Origin: an uncultured Oscillibacter sp.
Lineage (GTDB): Bacteria; Bacillota; Clostridia; Oscillospirales; Oscillospiraceae
Assembly (NCBI GenBank): GCA_900544105.1
Contig: UQUC01000003.1
Location: 1-63,679, forward strand
Length of the DNA stretch: 63,679 nucleotides
Direction of reading: 5' to 3'
The notes under the pieces are model-generated. The model saw nothing but the letters and a program-made list of their open reading frames with translations, was not told the DNA's origin and made no database searches. The translations under genes were made by a program, and so were the position numbers. The first letter of the stretch is position 1. The number at the start of each line of letters is the position of its first letter. This document shows positions 58,019-63,679 of this stretch, piece by piece.

Positions 58019-58981
58019 ATGCTGGTTTCCATCATCGTACCCTGCTATAATGAAGAGGCGGCCCTGCCCTTTTTCCTGCGGGAAATGCAAAAGACCCAGG
58101 AGGAAATGCATCGGGCCTATGGCTGTTCCGTGGAACTGCTCTTTGTCAACGATGGGTCCCAGGACCGCACGCTGGAGGTGCTTCGGCGCTTTTCCAAGGA
58201 AACGCCCCTGGTGCGTTATCTTTCCTTTTCCCGGAATTTTGGCAAGGAGGCCGCCATGTACGCAGGACTGCAACACGCCAGGGGCGAGTATATCGCCATC
58301 ATGGACGCAGACTTGCAGCACCCGCCGGCATTGCTGCTGCAAATGTATGAGGGCCTCCAGAGTGGAGAGTTTGACTGCGTGGCCGCCCGGCGGGAGAGTC
58401 GGCGGGGCGAGCCGCCGGTGCGCAGCTTTTTCGCCCGGCGCTTTTACCGGCTCATCAACCGGATCTCCGATACGGAGATCGTAGATGGAGCCTGCGACTT
58501 TCGGATGATGACACGGCAGATGGCCCGCGCCATTTTGTCCTTGGGGGAGTACAACCGCTTTTCCAAGGGGATTTTCAGCTGGGTAGGCTTTCGGACAAAA
58601 TGGCTGCCCTATGAAAATGTGGAGCGGGTAGCAGGGGAGACCAAGTGGTCCTTTTGGTCACTATTGCTGTATTCTTTCCAGGGGATCGTAGGTTTTTCAA
58701 CGGCTCCGTTGGCCCTGGCGTCTGTGTTGGGCGTTGCGCTGTGCGCCGTCTCATTTTTGATGATCCTCTATATCATCGTCAAGACCCTGCTCTTCGGTGA
58801 CCCGGTGGGTGGCTGGCCGTCCCTTGCCTGTATGGTGATGTTTATGGGAGGGATCCAGCTCTTTTGTATGGGAATCCTGGGGCAGTATTTAGCAAAGACA
58901 TATCTGGAGAGCAAGCACCGCCCCATCTATATTCTGGCGGAGACCGACGAGGAGACTGGCCATGAAACAAATGAGGCTTGA
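58019..58981 (+). CDS. gtrB: Bactoprenol glucosyl transferase (GtrB-like GT2)
   Basis: 320 aa. GT2 domain: VSIIVPCYNEEAALPFFL, LLFVNDGSQDRTLEVL, FSRNFGKEAAMYAGLQHARGEYIAIMDADLQHPP (DxD as DAD). Two C-terminal membrane helices (about 215-240 and 250-280). It loads glucose from UDP-glucose onto undecaprenyl phosphate at the inner face. I prefer ATG 58019 because GTGAGG precedes it; the open frame begins at GTG 57956, four bases before the GtrII stop, which is the alternative if translation is coupled. Confidence 0.92.
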   Translation: MLVSIIVPCYNEEAALPFFLREMQKTQEEMHRAYGCSVELLFVNDGSQDRTLEVLRRFSKETPLVRYLSFSRNFGKEAAMYAGLQHARGEYIAIMDADLQHPPALLLQMYEGLQSGEFDCVAARRESRRGEPPVRSFFARRFYRLINRISDTEIVDGACDFRMMTRQMARAILSLGEYNRFSKGIFSWVGFRTKWLPYENVERVAGETKWSFWSLLLYSFQGIVGFSTAPLALASVLGVALCAVSFLMILYIIVKTLLFGDPVGGWPSLACMVMFMGGIQLFCMGILGQYLAKTYLESKHRPIYILAETDEETGHETNEA

Positions 58982-59366
58982 TGGGACCGTGGTCCGCTTT
59001 TTGCTGGTGGGCGTGGTGAACACCTTGGTCGGTTGCGGCGCGATGTTTTTGCTCTATAACCTGGCCCACTGGTCCTACTGGCTTTCTTCTGCGGCGAATT
59101 ATATATTGGGCGGCGTGGTCAGCTTTTTCCTCAATAAATACTTCACCTTTCGGAAAAAGACCTGGTCTTGGGGAGAGGTGCTCCGCTTCGGAGTGAATGT
59201 GGCGCTGTGTTGGCTCATCGCCTATGGTGCGGCCAAGCCGCTGACGCTGCGGGCTTTGGCTGGCCAGCCTCCTGCCTTTCAGGAAAATGCGGCCATGCTG
59301 GTGGGAATGTGCCTATACACCGCACTGAACTATCTGGGCCAGCGTTTTTTTGCTTTTCGGAAGTGA
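58962..59366 (+). CDS. gtrA: GtrA-like bactoprenol-glucose flippase
   Basis: 134 aa with four membrane helices; FLLVGVVNTLVGCGAMFLLYN at the N terminus and LSSAANYILGGVVSFFLNKYFTFRKK in the second helix loop are typical of GtrA/DPMS-flippase family proteins, as is the closing LNYLGQRFFAFRK. It would flip the lipid-linked glucose to the outer face. Starts 20 bases inside gtrB. Last gene of the cassette; no terminator hairpin is evident after it. Confidence 0.93.
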   Translation: MKQMRLDGTVVRFLLVGVVNTLVGCGAMFLLYNLAHWSYWLSSAANYILGGVVSFFLNKYFTFRKKTWSWGEVLRFGVNVALCWLIAYGAAKPLTLRALAGQPPAFQENAAMLVGMCLYTALNYLGQRFFAFRK

Positions 59367-59539
59367 CGCTGCACGTTTGGGCGAGGCTTGGTATAATCAA
59401 AGAATGATCTGTTCCGAGAAGCTTCTGACGGCGGAAACAGGAAGATGCGAACCGTTGAGAATAGCTTGCCCTGTTATCGGTTGAAAGAAATTAAGATCAT
59501 GCGGGCCATGAGCAAAGAAACGATGGATGGACAACATTA

Positions 59540-59728
59540 GTCCGGCGGCAATTTGGAACGCTCCGGCTTTCAAGCCATGCTGGGTCATCTTTTGCGGGCA
59601 AGGTCATTATGGTCATCACAAAAGACCATTCCCACTTTGGCAAGGATATGCCAGGTTCGAACTGTTACGCGGAGCGATTCTTTCCAGAGGATGCCTTCAT
59701 TGTGTGCATCAAAATTGGCGAAAATTGA
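59540..59728 (+). pseudogene. Decayed large serine recombinase fragment
   Basis: Two short frames together match the catalytic domain of transposon-type serine recombinases. NLERSGFQAML (from about 59550) corresponds to the xFxRPGFQxML segment. After a frameshift GKVIMVITKDHSHFGKDMPG ... CYAERFFPEDAFIVC (59597-59728) corresponds to GKVxMVITKDLSRxGRDYxxxGYYxExFFPE. Frameshifts and a stop at 59726 show it is dead. It marks a former integrative or conjugative element next to the gtr cassette. Confidence 0.65.
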
Positions 59729-59844
59729 GAAAAACACAGATTTTACCGCTTTTATTCTCGTATAGCCGATCCTTTTCGTGTCAAACTATGCTTGCGATAC
59801 CCAAGTGACCCACACATGTAAGAGATTGAAAAGGAGAAACTGTT

Positions 59845-59940
59845 ATGTCCAGTAAGAACACCAACAAGATCAACGTTCCCGAGGCCCGCGCCGCTATGGA
59901 TAAGTTTAAGATGGAAGCCGCCGCTGACCTTGGTGTGTAA
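59845..59940 (+). pseudogene. Truncated alpha/beta-type small acid-soluble spore protein
   Basis: ATG 59845 follows AAAAGGAG. The 31 codons read MSSKNTNKINVPEARAAMDKFKMEAAADLGV and then TAA. VPEARAAMDKFKMEAAADLGV is the N-terminal half of an alpha/beta SASP (compare VPxAxxAxxxMKxExAxEFGV). The second half with the SRxNGSVGGxMVK motif is missing, and the following bases do not encode it in any frame that I can see. A full SASP coats spore DNA. Either a truncated relic or a very short variant. Confidence 0.6.
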
Positions 59941-59991
59941 AGACCTCAAAGAAAAATCAACATAACAGAGCCGGAAACACTCATTTACATC

Positions 59992-60023
59992 AGAAACGTC
60001 TGCATTTGCGGACGTTTCTTTTG
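59992..60023 (+). terminator. Terminator after the SASP remnant
   Basis: Stem AGAAACGTC / GACGTTTCT (59992-60000, 60011-60019) followed by TTTTG. Confidence 0.75.
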
Positions 60024-60475
60024 CTTTGCGTCCTTCAAAGCCCGTGCTTACAAATTCTATCTGATGGCAGAAGGAAAACCGAATCAGGCGGAGCAGGCGA
60101 AGGCCGCACGGAACTGATCGGTAGATTTTTCCCCACGGGGACGCCTGTGGGGAAAATCGAGGATACCGTTGTAAAGGCGCTGGAACTGTACCGCAGGCGG
60201 GAGCGGTAAATGATCCGCGAGCATACGCCAAGGGGGAAGTTTATCCTTTCGCGGTGCAAATGCTTCTGCCGTGCTCCCCCTCTCACACTCTCCCCCTGAA
60301 TTATTATACCAGCTGAAAGAGAAAAACTTCTCTGTTCTCTTTTCAGCCAGTAATGAGCTTTCAAGAGCGTTTGCCCTATCGAACTAAGAACGGTATTGTC
60401 CTAACAAGCAACGAATCGTGGGGCCACAATTCAGCTTGACAGGGGCCATGCCCCTATGACCCCCACTGAGAAAGG
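60024..60475. other. Mobile-element remnant without intact genes (possible oriT)
   Basis: No intact gene is recognised here. Two broken frames end in QAEQAKAARN (about 60115) and in GTPVGKIEDTVVKALELYRRRER (60207). A hairpin TTTCCCCAC / GTGGGGAAA lies near 60126-60155. Just before mobC there is an A/C-rich stretch with the short inverted repeat AGGGGC-CAT-GCCCCT (about 60441-60455). Its place before a relaxosome gene would fit a transfer origin, but I see no nic motif that I can name. Confidence 0.35.
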
Positions 60476-60484
60476 ATGATTTTT

Positions 60485-60805
60485 TTGAAAAGAACACATG
60501 AAATGAAGATTCGCTTTACCAGAGAAGAGCTTGACGCTCTGAACGGAAAAGCACGGAGAGCCGGTCTTTCCCGTGAGAGCTATTGCCGTCATATCCTGAA
60601 CGGCGCGGAGGTCAAGGAGGCCCCGCCTGCCGATGTACCCACGCTGATCCGGGAGGTGCGGCGTGTGGGCTGCAACATCGACCAGCTTTTGGTGACCGCC
60701 CGCGCAAAGAATTGGATGATCGCGAAGGATCTGGAAAAAGCACTGGAACGCAGCCGGGCGGTGGAGAAGCTGATCATGGACACTTACACCACCCCCGCTG
60801 ATTAG
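60485..60805 (+). CDS. mobC: MobC-like relaxosome protein
   Basis: 106 aa accessory mobilisation protein. The start KRTHEMKIRFTREELDALNGKARRAGLSRESYCRHILNGAEV is the ribbon-helix-helix part of MobC-type proteins from Firmicute mobile elements, and REVRRVGCNIDQLLVTARAKN the following helix, which is also typical. I chose TTG 60485 because AAAGGA lies eight bases upstream; ATG 60476 falls inside that site. A relaxase gene normally follows; here none does, so the element is broken. Confidence 0.85.
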   Translation: MKRTHEMKIRFTREELDALNGKARRAGLSRESYCRHILNGAEVKEAPPADVPTLIREVRRVGCNIDQLLVTARAKNWMIAKDLEKALERSRAVEKLIMDTYTTPAD

Positions 60806-60842
60806 GCCCTTATATTCGAAACACGTCGAAAAATATGTAGCG

Positions 60843-60920
60843 GTATCACAAAAGTTCACTGTAAAAAATGCAATACAACAGCGAAAGTTCATTGCATATT
60901 TTGTGATACAGTGGTATATT
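60843..60920 (+). promoter_or_regulatory. Promoter with large nested dyad before the AAA ATPase gene
   Basis: TTGCAT (60892-60897), 17 bp, TATATT (60915-60920). An 11-bp perfect inverted repeat GTATCACAAAA (60843-60853) / TTTTGTGATAC (60899-60909) encloses a second one, ATGCAAT (60868-60874) / ATTGCAT (60891-60897). The direct repeat AAAGTTCA(C/T)TG occurs twice between them. The dyad covers the -35 box and the spacer. Confidence 0.6.
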
Positions 60921-60951
60921 ATACTTGTAGTATGAGATGGGGGGCGCACGT

Positions 60952-62250
60952 ATGTACCGAATCGCAATCGAGAAGTTATTGAAATGGAAAGAAAGCAAGC
61001 GGCGGAAGCCCTTGATCATCGAAGGCGCGCGGCAGGTCGGGAAAACTTGGCTGATGAAGGAATTTGGAAGGCTCTATTATACCGACACCGTATATATCAA
61101 CTTTGATTCCAATTCCAGAATGGCCGAGCTGTTTGCCTCCGATCTGGATACCGAGCGCTTGATCATGGGCTTGGAATTATATTCCGGACAGAAAATCGAT
61201 CCCGAACATACGCTTCTGATTTTTGATGAGGTGCAGGAGGTGCCGAGAGCGCTCAGTTCTCTCAAATATTTTTACGAAAACGCGCCCGAATATCACATTG
61301 TATGCGCGGGTTCTCTGCTGGGTATTGCCCTGCATGAAGGTACCTCTTTTCCCGTGGGCAAAGTGGACTTCCTGAAGCTGTACCCGCTTTCTTTCAAGGA
61401 GTTTTTGATGGCCACCGGAAAGGAGCGTTTCGCGGAACTGCTCAACAAGTGGGATCATCAAATGATCACGAGCTTTAAGCAGACCTACATCGACGCGCTC
61501 AAGCAGTACTATTTTGTAGGCGGTATGCCGGAGGCAGTACAGAGCTTTGCGGAGAACAAGGATTTTAATGAGGCCCGTGAGATACAAAAGAGGATACTTG
61601 CCGCTTATGAGCAGGACTTTTCCAAGCACGCGCCAAATGAGATCGTTCCCAAGATCCGTATGCTTTGGAACAGCATCCCCTCTCAGCTGGCAAGAGAAAA
61701 CAAAAAGTTCATCTATGGTCTTGTTCGGGAAGGCGCCCGGGCCAAGGAATATGAAACGGCTATTCTATGGCTTTCCGACTGCGGGCTTGTGCATAAGATC
61801 AGCCGCGTCAATGCCGCCGGAATTCCCCTGAAAGCATATGAGGACTTAAAGGCGTTCAAGCTGTTTATTGTGGATGTGGGATTGCTTGGGTGCATGGCGG
61901 GGCTCCGCCAGCGCACCCTGTTGGACGGAAATGATCTCTTTGTTGAATTCAAGGGTGCTCTTACGGAACAGTATGTCTGCCAGCAGCTGAAAACCATTGA
62001 GGATCTGGGGGTCTACTACTATACCAACGATAGAGGCTCCTGCGAAATTGACTTCATCGTGGATACGGGCGAACAAATTATTCCGGTAGAAGTAAAGGCG
62101 GAAACCAATCTCCGGGCCAAAAGCCTGAAAACCTATCAGGAGAAGTTCGCGCCCGAAATAGCTGTCCGCGCTTCGATGGCGGATTTCAAAAAGGAAGACC
62201 GGCTTGTAAATTTGCCGCTGTACGCGGTAGAGCAGATTGTTGATCTATGA
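60952..62250 (+). CDS. AAA-family ATPase with DUF4143 nuclease-like domain
   Basis: 432 aa. Walker A in IEGARQVGKTWL (about 19-30), Walker B LLIFDEVQEV (about 82-91), sensor region CAGSLLGIALHEG and the family hallmark FPVGKVDFLKLYPLSFKEFL. The C-terminal DUF4143 part has a PD-(D/E)xK-like core GSCEIDFIVDTGEQIIPVEVKAE (about 363-385), whose D and ExK could be catalytic. Such proteins are frequent on accessory DNA and their cellular role is not settled. Base composition is visibly more AT-rich than its neighbours, which fits transfer. ATG 60952 chosen; GGGGGG-rich ribosome site; an in-frame ATG at 60937 is possible. Confidence 0.9.
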   Translation: MYRIAIEKLLKWKESKRRKPLIIEGARQVGKTWLMKEFGRLYYTDTVYINFDSNSRMAELFASDLDTERLIMGLELYSGQKIDPEHTLLIFDEVQEVPRALSSLKYFYENAPEYHIVCAGSLLGIALHEGTSFPVGKVDFLKLYPLSFKEFLMATGKERFAELLNKWDHQMITSFKQTYIDALKQYYFVGGMPEAVQSFAENKDFNEAREIQKRILAAYEQDFSKHAPNEIVPKIRMLWNSIPSQLARENKKFIYGLVREGARAKEYETAILWLSDCGLVHKISRVNAAGIPLKAYEDLKAFKLFIVDVGLLGCMAGLRQRTLLDGNDLFVEFKGALTEQYVCQQLKTIEDLGVYYYTNDRGSCEIDFIVDTGEQIIPVEVKAETNLRAKSLKTYQEKFAPEIAVRASMADFKKEDRLVNLPLYAVEQIVDL

Positions 62251-62270
62251 CCTGTTTACGAGGGAAGAGC

Positions 62271-62303
62271 AAGGGGCACGTTTTACTATAAATCGTGCCC
62301 CTT
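62271..62303 (+). terminator. Terminator of the AAA ATPase gene
   Basis: Stem AAGGGGCACG / CGTGCCCCTT with a 13-base A/T loop, 20 bp after the stop. Confidence 0.75.
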
Positions 62304-62384
62304 GAATATTGCTTGTCATAATAAAGGCCGCCAAAGATCCACAAGGTGATTTCAAGCGTGTATTCAAAGGCTATCTCTAAAAAG

Positions 62385-62426
62385 AACCCGGGGTACTGTG
62401 CCGCTATTGGCACGGTACTCCGGGTT
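62385..62426 (-). terminator. Terminator of the YczE-like gene
   Basis: Interrupted stem AACCCGG / CCGGGTT with inner GTAC / GTAC and GTGCC / GGCAC pairs. On the minus strand the tail is CTTTTTA. The rest of 62304-62485 holds nothing recognised. Confidence 0.75.
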
Positions 62427-62485
62427 TGCTTAGGGTGTGAATCCATTCGGTATGCTTGTCCCCACAGGTGATCTTGACCGGACAT

Positions 62486-63145
62486 TCAGGCGATGGTTTT
62501 CCGCTCACGGAACCGCTGAAGGGTCTCCGGCAGATTCTCCTGATGGAGCAGGGCAGGGTTGAAGCGCAGCAGAGCAAAGTTCAGATTGAACAGGGAGCCG
62601 ACGCCCACTGCGGCAACGATGGTACCGATGCCCACCTGACCGCCCAGCCACCAACCGATCCATACAATGACCACCTCTACGGCAGCCCGGCAAAGGCCCA
62701 CCGTCCGGTGAGTTTTGCGAGCCAGCACCACCATGAGGGCATCCCGAGGGCCAGAGCCCAGGGTGCTTTTCATATACATCCAGGTACCCAGAGCCAGCAG
62801 CTCCATGCCGATCAGCAGCGCAGCCAAACCGGTCGAGAAGCGCTCAAACAAGGGGATCCAGTTCAGGTACAACAGGATGTCAATGAATACCGGGCAGACG
62901 AAAATATTTGCCAGCGTACCGAGGCCGAAGCTTTCCCCGCAAAAATAGGCAATGGCAATGACCGCTGCTCCGACAATGCTTGCGGCGGTGCCGTAGGTGA
63001 TGCCGAAGGTCTTAGACATGCCTTGCTGGAGAACACTCCAAGGCTCCAAGCCGATATTGGCCTGAAGCATCAGCGTGATACCGATGGCGCTGACCAACAG
63101 ACCGACCAAAAGCAATCCGATCCTGCGGAGATATTCCTGAAACAT
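62486..63145 (-). CDS. YczE/YyaS/YitT-family membrane protein
   Basis: 219 aa with five to six membrane helices. The family block GLLVSAIGITLMLQANIGLEPWSVLQQGMSKTFGITYGTAASIVGAAVI (about 14-62) and STLGSGPRDALMVVLARKT (about 125-143) are clear. B. subtilis YczE is linked to the activity of a surfactin-type megasynthase, but most members have unknown function. ATG 63145 has AAGGAGG upstream. Probably transcribed apart from the regulator gene to its right (91-bp gap). Confidence 0.9.
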   Translation of the reverse strand: MFQEYLRRIGLLLVGLLVSAIGITLMLQANIGLEPWSVLQQGMSKTFGITYGTAASIVGAAVIAIAYFCGESFGLGTLANIFVCPVFIDILLYLNWIPLFERFSTGLAALLIGMELLALGTWMYMKSTLGSGPRDALMVVLARKTHRTVGLCRAAVEVVIVWIGWWLGGQVGIGTIVAAVGVGSLFNLNFALLRFNPALLHQENLPETLQRFRERKTIA

Positions 63146-63236
63146 GGTTTGCCTCCTTCTGCGGGTCGAGCCCTTGATATGAGATGATTGGCACAGATAT
63201 GGGAATTCGGCAGCTTGCGGCCCGCAAGACTGGACT

Positions 63237-63679
63237 TCAGATCTGCCCGCTGTCCGAATTCTTGATTTGAGTGATGTAGCGGTATACGCTGGCCGGAGAG
63301 CAGTGGAGACTGGCGGCGGCACTTTTGACTGCGCCTTTCAGCAGAAAGAGCCCGCCGGCTTCCAGGGCTGCGATGACTTGCAGCCGTTTCTCCGGCGTCA
63401 GCTGCTCCGGCGTGACCCCCATCCGTTCCAACTCCCGATTGATGGCGTCCAAAGCCACCGCATCTGCGGAGTTGCGGAATTTTTCCGGGGAGGACCGGGC
63501 GGATACACCATCTTCGTTCTCCGGCAGCGGCTGTGCCAGCACATCGGTTACGAACAGGTCCGGGTGGCACAGCTTCAGGATACGGTCGCTGATGGCCCGA
63601 TAGCGGCTGTCGTCAAAGTTGATGCACAGCAGGCCGATGAGCTTGCCGTTGTCCTTGATGAAAAAGGTGCTGGAGCGGA
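63237..63679 (-). CDS. YheO-like PAS/HTH regulator (5' end beyond the window)
   Basis: Partial, at least 147 codons to the window edge. The visible N-terminal side reads KDNGKLIGLLCINFDDSRYRAISDRILKL, the end of a YheO-type PAS domain. The C-terminal helix-turn-helix (PEKRLQVIAALEAGGLFLLKGAVKSAAASLHCSPASVYRYI) is typical of the group that includes DauR. Such regulators sense small metabolites. Its target may be the adjacent yczE-like gene; this is inference only. Confidence 0.88.
   Translation of the reverse strand, partial: RSSTFFIKDNGKLIGLLCINFDDSRYRAISDRILKLCHPDLFVTDVLAQPLPENEDGVSARSSPEKFRNSADAVALDAINRELERMGVTPEQLTPEKRLQVIAALEAGGLFLLKGAVKSAAASLHCSPASVYRYITQIKNSDSGQI

Noticed and set aside
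59445..59540. 31-codon frame before the recombinase remnant
   Set aside because: It has no ribosome binding site and no similarity that I recognise; probably part of the decayed element.
1..63679. CRISPR array, tRNA, rRNA, tmRNA, prophage structural genes
   Set aside because: No regularly spaced short repeats, no cloverleaf with T-loop consensus, no rRNA-like conserved stretches and no phage head or tail genes were seen.

Overview
The window looks like the chromosome of an anaerobic, spore-forming Firmicute of the Oscillospiraceae type (Flavonifractor/Oscillibacter/Intestinimonas-like). This rests on high GC, clostridial gene content (a three-subunit [FeFe] hydrogenase, a reverse rubrerythrin, a Re-citrate synthase, L-serine dehydratase alpha/beta), a remnant small acid-soluble spore protein gene, and sigma-A-like promoters with strong AGGAGG ribosome binding sites. 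The genus is an inference. No rRNA, tRNA or CRISPR array was seen.

Layout. 0.1-5 kb: a D-Ala-D-Ala carboxypeptidase diverges from a comEA-like / response regulator / histidine kinase / GerMN-lipoprotein operon. 5-15.5 kb: housekeeping genes (ABM monooxygenase, RluA pseudouridine synthase, patatin, Uup-type ABC-F, macro-domain protein, DUF1576 membrane protein, DegV, serine dehydratase sdaAB-sdaAA, MscS, uridine phosphorylase). 15.6-19.9 kb: an NAD-linked, probably electron-bifurcating [FeFe] hydrogenase operon. 20-30.8 kb: a transmembrane XRE regulator, FtsH, RlmB, a degenerate P-type-ATPase-like protein, an atypical EF-G and a reverse rubrerythrin. 31-36.2 kb: a minus-strand operon for the oxidative TCA branch to 2-oxoglutarate (Re-citrate synthase, GntR regulator, aconitase, isocitrate dehydrogenase). 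36.4-41.4 kb: a TPP-riboswitch-controlled thiamine salvage operon (thiE, HAD, thiD, thiT, tenA, cytX). 41.5-50.8 kb: DUF4317, an FAD enzyme, U32 peptidase, MltG, a cysteine-rich micropeptide, Tmk, a TagA-type glycosyltransferase, an EamA transporter, an AAG glycosylase and a HAD. 51-56.3 kb: a BlaI/M56-peptidase sensor pair with a clear operator, and a YkpA-type ABC-F gene behind a leader that looks like an attenuator. 56.4-59.4 kb: a three-gene Gtr surface-glycan glucosylation cassette. 59.4-62.3 kb: an accessory scar with a decayed serine recombinase, a truncated spore-protein gene, mobC without a relaxase, and an AAA/DUF4143 ATPase. 62.5-63.7 kb: a YczE-like membrane protein and a YheO-like regulator cut by the window end.

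The most unusual feature is a family of about 220-bp intergenic repeats (1-114, partial; 19948-20166; 50815-51043). A conserved core of about 162 bp, with compensatory changes in its stems, is flanked by two copies of a terminator hairpin. The hairpin matches within each element but differs completely between elements. The poly-A side of the terminator lies outside the left copy and the poly-T side outside the right copy, as if the core had inserted into a bidirectional terminator and duplicated the whole stem-loop. Each full copy lies between convergent genes, and all three lie just downstream of a minus-strand gene, in the same orientation. I recognise no described family with this behaviour.
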